Shown: one piece after another, positions 44,205 through 55,568 of the stretch
Numbering within the stretch: the stretch's first letter is position 1
How the letters are laid out: each line of letters starts with the position of its first letter
Assembly (NCBI GenBank): GCA_030263805.2
Contig: CP136010.1
Location: 4,933,792 to 4,997,791 of the forward strand
Source of the DNA: Pseudomonas sp. FeN3W
Lineage (GTDB): Bacteria; Pseudomonadota; Gammaproteobacteria; Pseudomonadales; Pseudomonadaceae
Reading direction: 5' to 3'
DNA length: 64,000 bases
Notes under the pieces: model-generated
What the model was told of the DNA's origin: nothing
Seen by the model: only the letters and a program-made list of their open reading frames with translations
The model's database searches: none
Translations under genes and position numbers: made by a program

Positions 44205-44399
44205 CAGGTGTCGTCCTTGTAAGACTGCGTTTGCTTGAACGTTGCCACCATGCGCAGGGGCTATGCAAGCGCTGTAATTATATTGGTGATTCTGAGAGGT
44301 GCTTGCCCCAGAGCGACTCTCCAGCCTGTTATTATGTGCATGTTCAACTTGAGCGGTTAACATAATTTCATTACCACCATCTATCCCTTAACGTAAATG

Positions 44400-45984
44400 C
44401 TATAGTTTCTTGCCATTAAGCAACCACCTAGTCAATATGTCGATTTCCTGAATGATCAGACGATTCTTTCCAGGGAGATTGAACTTAGGCAAAAGCGTTT
44501 CGGGATCACGGGTGGAGCCAGGAGTGTACCCTAGTAGGCCTGCATATTTTGCGGCTTCGCCTCCCAATGAATCATAAAACCGGTCAAATACCTCTTCTTC
44601 ACCATTGCGAGATAGCACTTTAAACTGCGATTTGCAGAATGCGCATACTTGCACATAAAAAGGAATGAACAGAGGGCCTGCGGAATACTTAGCCTTTTCA
44701 AGTGCCTGCTTGAACTGTTTTAGTGCGCTTTCACTGGCGCCGGTTAGCATGAATCTACTAGCCAATGACCAGTCTTCAATCCACGCTGGACTGTTTGTTA
44801 AGTTTGATAGCCATTCTTTTTCAAAAAACTTCAGATAATCCTTTTTGTATAGAACTGCAAGCCCGTCAGGTATGGCGGTGTCGCAGGGCAAAAATGCCCT
44901 GTTGATCTAAGGTTTGTCAAGAATTCATGGTACGCTCCAAACGCATCATCCAATAATTTCTCATCGACTACGTCGTCATGCAGTATCTGATCAATGCAGT
45001 CGCTGATTGGAGTGGCGCTGTCTAGGGTTTTAATCTTTGGGTATTGGGGTTGAGTGCTGGGTCAAAATCGCCTATCTCGGTGGCATGCATATACAGGTTG
45101 TGGGACACAAAGGCGCAAAAAGCTTTGTTGGCAAACCCATGCCCCTCAGCCTCCGCAGGCAAAAGACACGCAAGCGGCTTGATAAATGGATAAATAACTT
45201 CCCATTTTATTTTGCCTTCCTTGCTCATTCGCTCAAATACCTGCTTTGACTGCGTACTGACCGGCTTTGACGAGAAATCTAATCCCCATAGCTCGCTGTC
45301 AGTCAGGTTGCAGTTAACGGATTGCTTACGAAGAGCGTGAAACTGGTGAAGTTTGTACGGTGTCACCCCGGTTTCCTTACAGAATTTCTCGACAAACTCA
45401 CGCAGAGGCCATCTGCTTGTTTCTGTACTCTTACCGAGGACTCCCCTTGGCTCCACATCGGAGATAGCTCTGACCAAGTCGATCATTGTGCCTGCAAGAA
45501 AACCTTGGTAGGCATCAATGCAGTCTTCAGATGTTGCCGAGTACTCCCTTATGAACTCTCTGTAGTGTAGCAACGCTGAAGTGTAGAGTTTCGCTGCAAG
45601 ATCGGAAACTTTCGAGGCTCCGTATTTCTCATGGACGAGAATCTCGATATAGCCTGTTAACTCTCTGAGTTCTTCGTATGAGGAGTAATCCTCTTTGGCC
45701 AGATAGGACACATAGGACTGAATGGTCTTGCTCTTTTTTACTTCCTGCTTTGATTCAGGTGCGATCTGAGTCGTGACGGACACAAGCTCGTCGAGAGACC
45801 CATAAGTGCCGTTCTCCCTCTTAATGGCCTCGAATGCAGATCTCAATGCTGCCCGCCTGGCTTTTTCGCTAGCAGGTACATGAAACTTGACACTCTTCCC
45901 GTCACTGCTCCATAGGCCTAGGCAATCACACAGCACTTTGTTGAAGTGACCGAGCGTGGGGAATTGAAAATCCGTAAATGACAT
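44400..45984 (-). pseudogene. Unknown protein of about 530 residues broken by two frameshifts
   Basis: Three consecutive frames appear to be one gene. The first runs from 45984 (MSFTDFQFPTLGHFNKVLCD) to about 45030. The second reads KTLDSATPISDCIDQILHDD and continues to the GGGCATTTTTGCCC sequence at about 44887. The third runs to 44400 and ends LTRWLLNGKKL. Each change equals one missing base. I do not recognise the family; it is helical, soluble, and has no visible enzymatic motif. Three separate small genes are the alternative, but the middle one has no start signal. Confidence 0.5.
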
Positions 45985-46012
45985 TTTGGCTCTCGCTGTA
46001 TCGACTTTTCGC

Positions 46013-46024
46013 CACTTTAAAGTG
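46013..46024. promoter_or_regulatory. 12-base palindrome upstream of the gene at 45984
   Basis: CACTTTAAAGTG is a perfect palindrome 29 bases upstream of the start at 45984. It could be an operator or part of a promoter. Confidence 0.3.
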
Positions 46025-46204
46025 AGGCCAGCAGTTTTCTAGGTATCAAAGTGTCGATGGCATTGTCGTGTGGTTCAGAATGCCCAAATGTGCTTCAGCG
46101 CTTTAAGGTTGGTAACTGCATGGAAATGTAGCCTCCTCCCTATGAAGCCGTCCTGCCCAAGGCGATACTGCCATACTGAGTTCTTTCACCGTGAGGTCGA
46201 AGCG

Positions 46205-46396
46205 ATGGCGACATCAGAGAGCTGGCGAGTTGTCTGCCAAGACCCAGGAGATGGCAGCGGAGACGTCATCGTTGAGCTTCCTCCGGCGCTACTGGAGAAG
46301 CTTGGCTGGGCTGTGGGAGATGATCTGGTCATTGAGGGCGACAAGGAAGGAATCTCTTTAAAACTCAAGCCTCGATCCGCCGATGCCGCATCCTAG
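46205..46396 (+). CDS. AbrB/MazE-like small DNA-binding protein
   Basis: A 63-residue protein. DVIVELPPALLEKLGWAVGDDLVIEGDKEGISLKL fits the swapped-hairpin AbrB/MazE fold common in antitoxins and transition regulators. GAGG precedes the ATG at 46205. No toxin gene lies next to it, so it is an orphan or a regulator of the restriction locus 184 bases downstream. Confidence 0.65.
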   Translation: MATSESWRVVCQDPGDGSGDVIVELPPALLEKLGWAVGDDLVIEGDKEGISLKLKPRSADAAS

Positions 46397-46579
46397 AGGC
46401 TGATGTGGCGTTGGCGCCTGTCTTTCAGAAATTCAGCATCTCGATGGCAATTCTGCTGCCGCCCATAGATGAGGCCTGCTCCACATTTCTGATACTCTCG
46501 CCCCATCTTTCGGCAGGGACGCGGACGAGGTCATGAGCCTCAGCTACCTGCCATTTCGCATTGCAAGGTAGTACGCCCG

Positions 46580-48978
46580 ATGGCCATCAAGAAATCCGAA
46601 CTCTATTCCTCCCTTTGGAAATCCTGCGACGAGCTGCGTGGCGGGATGGATGCCTCGCAGTACAAGGACTACGTCCTGGTGCTGCTGTTCGTGAAGTACG
46701 TGTCGGACAAGTATGCCGGCGACCCGAACTCGCTCATTGAGGTGCCGGAAGGCGGCAGCTTCGCTGACATGGTGGCGCTCAAGGGTGACAAGGAGATCGG
46801 CGACAAGATCAATCAGATCATCGCCCGCCTGGCCGAGGCCAATAACCTCACCGGCGTCATCGACGTAGCGGATTTCAACGACCAGGAGAAGCTCGGCAAG
46901 GGCAAGGAGATGGTCGACCGTCTGTCCAACCTGGTCAGCATCTTCAACTCGCCGGGGCTGGATTTCCGCAGCAACCGCGCTCAGGGCGACGACATCCTTG
47001 GCGATGCCTACGAATACCTAATGCGCCACTTCGCCACCGAGTCCGGCAAGAGCAAGGGGCAGTTCTACACCCCCGCAGAAGTGTCGCGGATCATGGCTCA
47101 GGTCATCGGCCTGGCCGGTGCTACCGACAGCAAGCAGAGCATCTATGACCCGACCTGCGGCTCGGGTTCGCTGCTATTGAAAGCGCACGACGAAGCCAAA
47201 AGCGTCACCGGTCTGGATCTGGCCATCTACGGTCAGGAAATGGACAACGCCACCAGCGCCTTGGCCAAGATGAACATGATCCTGCACGACTGCCCCACGG
47301 CGGAAATCTGGAAGGACAACACCCTGTCCGCGCCGCATTTCAAAGACCCGATGGGCAAGCTCAAGCTGTTCGACTTCATCGTCGCCAACCCGCCGTTCTC
47401 CACCAAGGCCTGGAGCAATGGCTTCAACCCGGCAGAGGATGAGTACAACCGCTTCAGCTACGGCATACCGCCTGAGAAGAATGGCGACTACGCCTTCCTC
47501 CTGCACATGCTCACCTCGCTGAAAAGCACCGGCAAGGCGGCGGTGATTCTGCCCCACGGCGTGCTGTTCCGGGGCGGTGCCGAGGCAGCCATCCGCAAGC
47601 GCATCCTCCAGCAGGGTTACATCAAAGGCATCATCGGCCTGCCGGCAAACCTGTTTTACGGCACCGGCATTCCTGCCTGCATCATCGTGCTGGACAAGGA
47701 AGGCAGCGCCGGGCGCAAGGGCCTGTTCCTGATCGACGCCAGTAAGGGCTTTATTAAGGACGGCAACAAGAACCGCTTGCGTGAGCAGGACATCCACAAG
47801 ATTGTCGATACCTTCACCCAGCAGATTGAGGTGGAGAAATTCGCTCGGCTGGTGCCAATGGCCGAGATTGAAGCCAACGACTTCAACCTGAATATCCCGC
47901 GCTATATCGACACCAGCGAAGCAGAGGATCTTCAGGACATCGAGGCCCACCTGCATGGCGGCATCCCCGAGCGTGATATCGACGCCCTGCATGCCTACTG
48001 GCAGGTAATGCCTAACCTGCGAGGCGCGCTGTTCGAGCCACTGCGCCCGGCTACCTCAGCCTTAAAGTTGCCATCAGCGAGATCAAGCCGACCATCTTCG
48101 GCCACCCCGAGTTCGAAGCCTTTCGCCAGACGGTGGCGGGCCTGTTCGAGGCCTGGCGTGCCGAACACCGCCCAAACCTCGCCGGCATCGCCATTGGCGA
48201 TCAGCCCAAAGCGCTGCTCAAAGAGTTGGCCGAAGATCTGCTGCATCGCTTCGAAGCAGCACCGCTGCTGGATGCCTACGACGTCTACCAGCACATCCAG
48301 GACTATTGGTACGCCACCATGCAGGATGACGTATACCAACTGGTGATCGATGGCTGGCAGCCACTTATTGCCAGTGGCTCAAGCAAGGGCGAACCCAATA
48401 CCGACCTGCTGCCCCCCGAGCTGATTGTGCGCCGCTACTACTCCAGCGAAGCCGCTGCCATTACCGAGCTGGAAGCCAAACGCGACGCCATCAGCCGCGA
48501 GCTGGAAGAGCTGGACGAAGATCAGGGAGGCGAAGACAGCCCTCTGGCCGAAGGCAAAACCGACAAGGGCAAGCTTACCGCTGCCAGCGTCAAGGCACGC
48601 CTGAAAGCCATCAAGCACGACCGCGACGCCGATGAAGAACGCCAGGCGCTGGAGCAATGCCTGGCGCTGATCGAGCGCGAAGCTGAGGCCAGTAAGAAGG
48701 TCAAAGCCGCGCAGAGGGTGCTGGATGCAAAGGTGCAGGCCCACTACGCCCAGCTAAGCGAAGCAGAGCTGAAAACCCTGGTGATTGAAGATAAATGGCT
48801 GGCCACCCTGCAAACCGATGTACACACCGAACTTGATCGGGTCTCCCAAGCCCTCACTGGCCGTATCCGTCAACTAGCGGAGCGCTATGCCACACCGCTG
48901 CCGGCGCTGAATGCCGAGGTGGATGCGCTGGCGGCCAAGGTTAATGCGCATCTGGAAAAGATGGGGTTTTCGGTATGA
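46580..48978 (+). pseudogene. hsdM: Type I restriction-modification methyltransferase HsdM, frameshifted
   Basis: The adenine methyltransferase subunit of a type I system. It has the N-terminal HsdM domain (SYLWKSC-type SLWKSCDELRGGMDASQYKDYVLVLLFVKY), SAM motif DPTCGSGSLL near 190 and catalytic NPPF near 269. The 46580 frame is sound to ALFEPLRP (about 48050) and then turns to Ser/Arg-rich nonsense. The true continuation GYLSLKVAISEIKPTIFGHP runs in the next frame to 48978. One extra G in CCCGG at about 48050 would restore about 799 residues. The catalytic domain precedes the break, but the C-terminal coiled region that contacts HsdS is lost. Confidence 0.85.
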
Positions 48979-50155
48979 GTACAGAGGTAATGTCAGGGTA
49001 CAAGCTGACTGAAGTTGGATTAATTCCGGAAGAATGGGAAGTCAAACGTCTGGGAGAATGCTAGCTAGCACTCCCCGCTACGGTATAAATGCAGCGGCAG
49101 TCCCATACTCAGATCGTCTCCCAGTCTACATTCGAATTACAGACATAAGTACAGACGGGCGCTTTTCTCCTGAAAAACTGGTATCTGTTGATAATACACA
49201 AGCATCCAATTACTACCTATTGGATGGCGATATTGTTTTAGCACGCACAGGCGCCAGTGTTGGCAAGTCATATAAATATGACACTAGTGACGGCCCATTG
49301 GTTTTCGCTGGATTTTTAATTTTAATTCGACCAAACCCTACAAAGCTTGTATCAGGCTATATTTCTTCATATTTATCCACAAAAAAATACTGGGACTGGG
49401 TAGGTTTAATGTCCATGCGCAGTGGGCAGCCAGGAATAAATGGAAAAGAATACTCCCAATTACCTTTACCAATCCCCTCTATAAGTGAACAGCGTGAAAT
49501 ATCTATCACGCTATTCGAAATCGACTATCTCATCAAAAACCTGGATAAAATAATCGCCAAAAAGCGCGATATCCAGCAAGCCGTCATGCAACAACTCCTA
49601 ACCGGCCAACGCCGCCTGCCGGGGTTTAGTGGGGAGTGGCAGATGAAGATTCTGGGTGAAGTTTGCAAAATCACCACAGGAAAAAAAGATGTAAATGAGG
49701 GCAACCCATCGGGGCAGTACCCTTTCTTTACTTGCGCAAGAGACCACACTTATAGCGATCACTATTCGTTTGACTGTGAGGCTATACTTGTCGCCGGAAA
49801 CGGAGAGGTTGGAAACCTAAACTATTACTTCGGGAAGTTTGAGGCCTATCAACGAACCTACGTTCTTTATGAATTCTATGCCAATACTAACTATATCTGG
49901 CACGCATTGAAATTTGGGTTGGCTGCTTCGCTCGGAATTGGGAAAATTGGATCTTCGATACCCTACATCAAGAAGTCCGACCTGACGAACTTTGAGCTCC
50001 CTCTCCCTGCCCCGGAGGAACAAGCTGCAATCGCAGCTACTATTTCTGATATGAGCGCTGAGCTCTCCGCCCTAGAAGCCCGCCGCGAGAAGGCCCGCCA
50101 ACTCAAGCAGGGCATGATGCAGGAACTACTAACCGGCAGAATAAGACTAAAATGA
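48975..50155 (+). pseudogene. hsdS: Type I specificity subunit HsdS, frameshifted near the N-terminus
   Basis: The subunit that chooses the DNA target. The ATG at 48975 overlaps the hsdM stop (ATGA) and reads MSTEVMSGYKLTEVGLIPEE before stopping at 49064. From about 49060 the neighbouring frame gives LASTPRYGINAAAVPYSDRL and two target-recognition domains separated by a conserved helix (QQAVMQQLLTGQRRLPGFSG) and ended by a similar one (LKQGMMQELLTGRIRLK). One missing T in GAATG explains the break. Restart at an internal ATG is possible but would remove the N-terminal part. Confidence 0.85.
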
Positions 50156-50571
50156 GCAACAGCGATTGGATAGCATTAGCAGGAGCCCTGATATCGGCAC
50201 TCAGTCTTGCCGTAGCTGGCTGGAGCCTGTGGTTTACTCATATTCAATGGAAAAAAGTTAGCAGCAAAGTTGCCATGATTGGTGACTCAGGAATGGCCTC
50301 CGAAGTTTTGCCTGCATGGTATACCCGCCGAATGATGGATGACTGGTGGCTTTTCGGCTTGCTAACCACAGATGGCACTATCATTGCCATTCGAAGAATC
50401 ACAGCAATCTCGGATGATGGAAAGTGGATGGATATTGAGCTTGCAGAAGCAGATGACGTCGAACACCTAAAACAACACCGTCCAGTTTTAACAGCAGTTG
50501 CACCTGATCGTCTTTCAGGATCCATTCAAATAGCAAATATCATCTCCGCCATCGAGTTACAAACAAGTTAG
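50152..50571 (+). CDS. Small membrane protein nested in the restriction locus
   Basis: A 139-residue protein with one N-terminal membrane helix (WIALAGALISALSLAVAGWSLWF) and a cytosolic beta-rich domain (WWLFGLLTTDGTIIAIRRITAI, DDGKWMDIELAEADDVEHLK). It overlaps the hsdS stop as ATGA and ends 9 bases before the next gene, so it is translationally coupled. I do not recognise the family. The position between hsdS and hsdR is one where other type I loci carry extra defence genes such as prrC. Confidence 0.65.
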   Translation: MSNSDWIALAGALISALSLAVAGWSLWFTHIQWKKVSSKVAMIGDSGMASEVLPAWYTRRMMDDWWLFGLLTTDGTIIAIRRITAISDDGKWMDIELAEADDVEHLKQHRPVLTAVAPDRLSGSIQIANIISAIELQTS

Positions 50572-50579
50572 GAGCGGGA

Positions 50580-51026
50580 ATGCAGGAAACCCAAGGCAAA
50601 CCCACAATTAAAATTCACTGCAACCGTTTCAGGCAAGCGATACAAAAAATACCAGCTTCAGGGCGACCGATAGATTTTAGAAATTTCCCCAGCGGTAGTT
50701 GTGGCTCTACCTCTGAATTGATCGGTACCTATTTGGAAAGTCTTGGTTTTGGAAAATTCTATTATGTGCACGGATCAAAGCCAGGAATCGAGTCACACGC
50801 ATGGATAAAACAGGGCAGGCTCATAGTTGACTTAACTGCTGATCAATTTCACGAGATCAACATACCTGTGATGGTATTAGATGAATCACCATGGCACAAC
50901 GAGTTCGAGATATCAGCGTGCCATGCTATTGATCTGGTCGCCACAGATAAGACAGCATTTCTTCCATTACTCCCTTTTTACGAGAAAATTCTAAGAGTAA
51001 TCCAAGAGAGCAATCATGAGCCTTAG
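50580..51026 (+). CDS. Transglutaminase-like cysteine-protease-fold protein nested in the restriction locus
   Basis: A 148-residue protein with FPSGSCGSTSELIGTYLESLG, SHAWIKQGRLIVDLTADQF, which provides Cys, His and Asp in the order expected of a papain/transglutaminase-like fold. No signal peptide is visible. It lies directly after the small membrane protein, under the same transcript as hsdM/hsdS. It could be a peptidase, a deamidase or an inactive member. The family is not one I can name. Confidence 0.6.
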   Translation: MQETQGKPTIKIHCNRFRQAIQKIPASGRPIDFRNFPSGSCGSTSELIGTYLESLGFGKFYYVHGSKPGIESHAWIKQGRLIVDLTADQFHEINIPVMVLDESPWHNEFEISACHAIDLVATDKTAFLPLLPFYEKILRVIQESNHEP

Positions 51027-51124
51027 CCCCATGAACAGCCCCTGAATTCGAGATCTATAGAGTTATAAATTAAAAACTTACAGACATGAAATTTGCAGCT
51101 GACAATAAACTAGGATAAATAGCA

Positions 51125-54100
51125 ATGAGCACCGTCGGCCAGATCGAAAAAATGACCCAGCAACGTGTGGTCACTCTGTTCCAGAGTCAGCTGGGCTACG
51201 AGTATCTGGGCGACTGGGCCGAGCGCTCCGGCAATGCGAATATCGAGCCCGAGTTGCTGCGCGGTTGGCTGGCAGAACAGGGTGTCGGGGCTAATTTGGC
51301 CAGCCGGGCTATTTTCGAACTAAACCGTGTAGCCAATGATGCCAGCAAGGGTCTGTATGACCGCAACAAAGCGGTGTACGAGCTGCTGCGCTATGGGGTG
51401 AAGATCAAGCCCGAGGTCGGCGAAAACACCCAGACTGTGTGGCTGATCAACTGGAAACAGGCTGACAAGAACCACTTCGCCATTGCCGAGGAAGTCACCG
51501 TCAAGGGCGCTGATGCCAAGGCCTATACCAAGCGCCCGGATATCGTGCTCTATGTAAATGGCATTGCCCTGGGCGTACTGGAGCTGAAGCGTTCCAAGGT
51601 GGCGGTGAACGAGGGCATTCGGCAGAACCTGGATAACCAGAAGGTCGAGTTTATCCAGCCGTTCTTCTCCACCCAGCAATTCGTGATGGCCGGCAACGAT
51701 ACTCAGGGCCTGCGCTACGGCACCATCCAGACCGGCGAGAAGTACTACCTCACTTGGAAGGAAGAAAACGCTGACAGCGCCGTTGCCGACAATCTGCTGG
51801 ATCGGCATCTGCTTCAGCTGTGCAACAAGGCGCGCTTTCTGGAGCTGATCCACGACTACATCGTCTTCGACAGCGGGGTGAAGAAGCTCTGCCGGCACAA
51901 CCAGTACTTCGGTATCCGCGAGGCGCAGCGCTACCTGCGTCGGCGCGAGGGCGGGATCATCTGGCACACCCAGGGCTCGGGTAAGTCCCTGACCATGGTC
52001 TGGCTGACCAAGTGGATTCGGGAAAACATCCAAGACTCGCGGGTGCTGATCATCACCGACCGCACCGAGCTGGATGAGCAGATCGAGAAGGTATTTACCG
52101 GCGTTAACGAGCAGATCGTGCGTACCACCAGCGGTGCCGACCTGATCGACAAGCTCAACCAGCCATCGCCCTGGCTGCTGTGCTCACTGATCCATAAGTT
52201 CGGCACCCGCGAGGATGCCGATGTAGAAGACTTTGTGGAGGAGCTGCGCAAGAGCCTGCCGCCAGACTTCCGCGCCAAGGGCGACCTCTATGTATTCGTC
52301 GACGAGTGCCACCGCACCCAGTCTGGCGAACTGCATAAGGCGATGAAAGCCATCCTGCCCAATGCCGTGTTTATCGGTTTCACCGGCACGCCGCTGCTCA
52401 AGGCCGACAAGCAGAAGAGCATCGAGGTGTTTGGTCGCTACATCCACACCTACAAATTCGACGAAGCGGTGTCCGATGGCGTGGTGCTCGACCTGCGCTA
52501 TGAAGCCCGCGACATCGATCAGAACATCACCTCGCAGCAGAAGATCGATCAGTGGTTCGAGGCCAAGACCAAGGGCCTGAACGACCTAGCCAAAGCGCAG
52601 CTCAAGCAGCGCTGGGGCACCATGCAGAAAGTGCTGTCCAGCCAGTCGCGGCTGGAGAAGATCGTCGCCGACATCCTTCTCGACATGGCCACCAAGCACC
52701 GCCTGGCTGATGGCCGTGGCAATGCGATGCTGGTCACCAGCAGCATCTTCGAAGCCTGCAAATGCTATGAGCTGTTCTGCAAAGCCGGGATGGGCGACAT
52801 GTGCGCCATTGTCACCAGCTACAAGCCATCGCCTGCTGACATCAAGGGTGAAGCCACTGGCGAAGGACTGACCGAGAAGCTGCGTCAGTACGCCATCTAC
52901 AACCAGATGCTCGGCGACAAAGATCCGGAGACCTTCGAGAAAGAGGTCAAACAGCGCTTCATCAAAGAGCCGGGCCAGATGCGCCTGCTCATCGTGGTGG
53001 ACAAGCTGCTGACCGGTTTCGACGCGCCTTCAGCGACCTACCTCTACATCGACAAACAGATGCGCGACCACGGCCTGTTCCAGGCCATCTGTCGGGTCAA
53101 CCGCCTGGACGGTGAAGACAAGCAGTACGGCTACATCATCGACTACAAGGACTTGTTCAAGCAGCTGGAAGGCGCCATCGGCGACTACACCAGCGGTGCA
53201 CTGGACGGTTACGACAAGGCCGATGTGGCGGGCCTGCTGGAAGACCGGCTGAGCAAGGCCCAGGAAGACCTTGAGGAAGCCCGCGAGGCGATCAAGGCCC
53301 TGTGCGAGCCAGTGGAGAAACCCAAGGACACGCCTGCCTATATCCGCTTCTTCTGCGGCACCGACTCGGGTAATGCCGAAGTGCTCAAAACCAACGAGCC
53401 GAAGCGGCTGAACTTGTACAAGATGACCTCCGCGCTGATTCGCTGCTTCGGCAATCTGGCCAACGAGCTGGAAGAAGCCGGCTATAGCGCCAGAGAAATC
53501 AGCGAGATCAAGGATGAGGTTGATCACTTCACCAAGGTGCGCGACGAGGTGAAACTGGCCAGCGGTGACTACATCGACCTGAAGGCTTACGAGCCGGACA
53601 TGCACTTTTTGATCGACACCTACATCCGGGCCGAGGACAGCGAGAAGATCTCAGCCTTCGATGATATGTCGCTGATCCAGCTGATCGTGGAACGTGGTGT
53701 CGATGCGGTGGACGCTCTGCCCAAGGGCATCCGCGAAAGCCAGGAAGCCGTGGCCGAGACCATCGAGAACAACGTGCGCAAGTTGATCATTGATGAGTCG
53801 CCGATCAACCCGAAGTACTACGAGACCATGTCTTCGCTTCTCGACGCGCTGATCGCCAAGCGTAAGGAAGACGCCATCAGCTACCAGGAATACTTGGATG
53901 AGGTGGTGAAGCTAGCTCAGCAGGCCAAGAACCCCACCAGCTCGACCAACTATCCTGGCTCGATCAATAGCGCCGCCCGCAAAGCGCTGTATGACAACCT
54001 GAGTCAGAATGCCGGCCTGGCATTGGCTGTGGATGCCGCTGTGCTGGACAGCCGGCAGGACGACTGGCGCGGCAATGCCATGAAGATCAAACGCGTACGC

Positions 54101-54232
54101 CTGGCTATCAAGCAAGTGCTGGATCAGTGGGGCAAAGACGCCGCTGAGGCCTTGGGCGACTATTCAGCAGGACAGGACAACGAACGGCTGGATGCCTTGC
54201 TGGAACTGGTCAAGCATCAGCATGAGTATTGA
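51125..54232 (+). CDS. hsdR: Type I restriction endonuclease subunit HsdR
   Basis: The 1035-residue motor and nuclease subunit, intact. The PD-(D/E)xK nuclease has D139 in KRPDIVLYVNG and E153-x-K155 in LELKRSK. The translocase has Walker A QGSGKSL near 280, DECH near 393 and later helicase motifs (GFTGTPLL, LLIVVDKLLTGFDAP). A C-terminal helical domain would dock on HsdM. Without functional HsdM/HsdS it should be inactive. It is 98 bases after the nested gene and may have its own promoter. Confidence 0.95.
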   Translation: MSTVGQIEKMTQQRVVTLFQSQLGYEYLGDWAERSGNANIEPELLRGWLAEQGVGANLASRAIFELNRVANDASKGLYDRNKAVYELLRYGVKIKPEVGENTQTVWLINWKQADKNHFAIAEEVTVKGADAKAYTKRPDIVLYVNGIALGVLELKRSKVAVNEGIRQNLDNQKVEFIQPFFSTQQFVMAGNDTQGLRYGTIQTGEKYYLTWKEENADSAVADNLLDRHLLQLCNKARFLELIHDYIVFDSGVKKLCRHNQYFGIREAQRYLRRREGGIIWHTQGSGKSLTMVWLTKWIRENIQDSRVLIITDRTELDEQIEKVFTGVNEQIVRTTSGADLIDKLNQPSPWLLCSLIHKFGTREDADVEDFVEELRKSLPPDFRAKGDLYVFVDECHRTQSGELHKAMKAILPNAVFIGFTGTPLLKADKQKSIEVFGRYIHTYKFDEAVSDGVVLDLRYEARDIDQNITSQQKIDQWFEAKTKGLNDLAKAQLKQRWGTMQKVLSSQSRLEKIVADILLDMATKHRLADGRGNAMLVTSSIFEACKCYELFCKAGMGDMCAIVTSYKPSPADIKGEATGEGLTEKLRQYAIYNQMLGDKDPETFEKEVKQRFIKEPGQMRLLIVVDKLLTGFDAPSATYLYIDKQMRDHGLFQAICRVNRLDGEDKQYGYIIDYKDLFKQLEGAIGDYTSGALDGYDKADVAGLLEDRLSKAQEDLEEAREAIKALCEPVEKPKDTPAYIRFFCGTDSGNAEVLKTNEPKRLNLYKMTSALIRCFGNLANELEEAGYSAREISEIKDEVDHFTKVRDEVKLASGDYIDLKAYEPDMHFLIDTYIRAEDSEKISAFDDMSLIQLIVERGVDAVDALPKGIRESQEAVAETIENNVRKLIIDESPINPKYYETMSSLLDALIAKRKEDAISYQEYLDEVVKLAQQAKNPTSSTNYPGSINSAARKALYDNLSQNAGLALAVDAAVLDSRQDDWRGNAMKIKRVRLAIKQVLDQWGKDAAEALGDYSAGQDNERLDALLELVKHQHEY

Positions 54233-54940
54233 GTCCCGCAATATCACTGTCAGCGGTTTGACCGTGGAGGTCGTGCGCAAGCCGATCAAGAACCTGCATC
54301 TGGGCGTTTATCCGCCGCAAGGACGTGTGCGTGTGGCCGCGCCGTTGGCGGTAGATGACGAAGCCGTGCGCCTGGCGGTGGTGGGCAAGCTGGGCTGGAT
54401 CAAGCGCCAACGGGCCAAATTTCAGGCCCAGCCCCGGCAATCCCAACGGCGCATGGTCAGCGGCGAGAGCCATTACTTCCTGGGCAGCGGTATCGCCTGC
54501 GCGTGCACGAGAGCAGTGGTATAGCACTGCATGTAACGCTGCGCGGTAAGGCCTGCATGGATCTGTTCGTGCGTCCGGAGACCACCGTCGAGCGACGCGA
54601 GCAGGTGCTTCAGGACTTCTATCGTGCAGAGTTGAAGCGCCTAGTGCCAGAGCTGCTGGAAAAGTGGCAGCCGAAGCTAGGGGTTGAAGTAAGGGCCTGG
54701 GGCATCAAACGGATGAAGACCAAGTGGGGCACCTGCAACATCGAAGCCCGACGCATCTGGCTCAACCTGGAGCTGGCCAAGAAGCCCGTGCAATGCCTGG
54801 AGTACATCCTGGTGCATGAGCTGGCCCACCTGCATGAGCGGCATCACAACGAACGTTTCACCTCTCTCCTCGACCTCCATTTGCCGCAATGGCGAACTCT
54901 GCGCGAGGAGCTGAATAGTTCAGTGCTGACAGAGTTTTAA
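54222..54940 (+). pseudogene. YgjP-like (M48/DUF45) metallopeptidase, frameshifted
   Basis: A zinc metallopeptidase often found beside type I systems. The first frame (MSIESRNITVSGLTVEVVRK) runs to HYFLGS near 54485. The second (MHESSGIALHVTLRGKACMD...) carries the active site HELAHLHERHHNERF (HExxH plus third ligand) and KTKWGTC. One missing C in the sequence GGGCAGCGG near 54485 would join them as YFLGSRYRLRVHESSG. The start overlaps the hsdR stop by 11 bases. Confidence 0.8.
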
Positions 54941-55160
54941 GCCAGTGTGGTGGGTGGACGCCAGATCTTTTGGTGCCCAAAGCAAGGCATGGCGCTAAGC
55001 GGTTGATGGCAGTTGTTGACCAGATTAATTAGCGAGAAGGGCGTGGAGCGGTGCGTATTAGCCAAGTACCGGCGAATAGCAGTCAGGCTGAATCCACGCC
55101 ATGAAGATGCCAAATCTCATACTTCAAGCTCTATTTCCAACTTCTTGCGTAGAAGACGTC

Positions 55161-55421
55161 TTATCGCTTCCGTATCCAGTGCTGTATCAACTCGATTGAA
55201 GGCCCCCAAATCTCCCAATATAAAAATCCCGGAGCAGTAAGAGCCAATTCTCCGCACTCGTTCTTAGCATTTTCCATCAAACTATCCACTGCTTTTTGAT
55301 AGTCATCCGGTACTGACTTGCCACATGTGTAATGCCAAAGGTGATAGTACTCCTTCTTGAGTTCACATAAATCCTCAATCAACTTCGCGAGGATCCGATG
55401 CTGTTCGGCTATCGTCGGCAT
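55161..55421 (-). CDS. Small protein of unknown function
   Basis: An 86-residue protein (MPTIAEQHRILAKLIEDLCE ... GPSIELIQHWIRKR), mostly helical, with an AGGA site before the ATG. I do not recognise it. It lies alone in AT-rich sequence between the restriction locus and the next minus-strand operon. Confidence 0.5.
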   Translation of the reverse strand: MPTIAEQHRILAKLIEDLCELKKEYYHLWHYTCGKSVPDDYQKAVDSLMENAKNECGELALTAPGFLYWEIWGPSIELIQHWIRKR

Positions 55422-55568
55422 TGATACATATTCCTAGTAGTGGCTACACACGGAAAGTGTAGATGACTCTTAGCTATACATACATCAACATATACACCAA
55501 AGATCTGATATCAGCCAGGCCTTACCAAGGGAATGGCAGGTCAATCTACATTGCATAAGCAGCCTAAG

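Noticed and set aside
46205..46396. Toxin-antitoxin pair based on the AbrB/MazE-like gene
   Set aside because: No toxin-like frame lies directly up- or downstream on the same strand.
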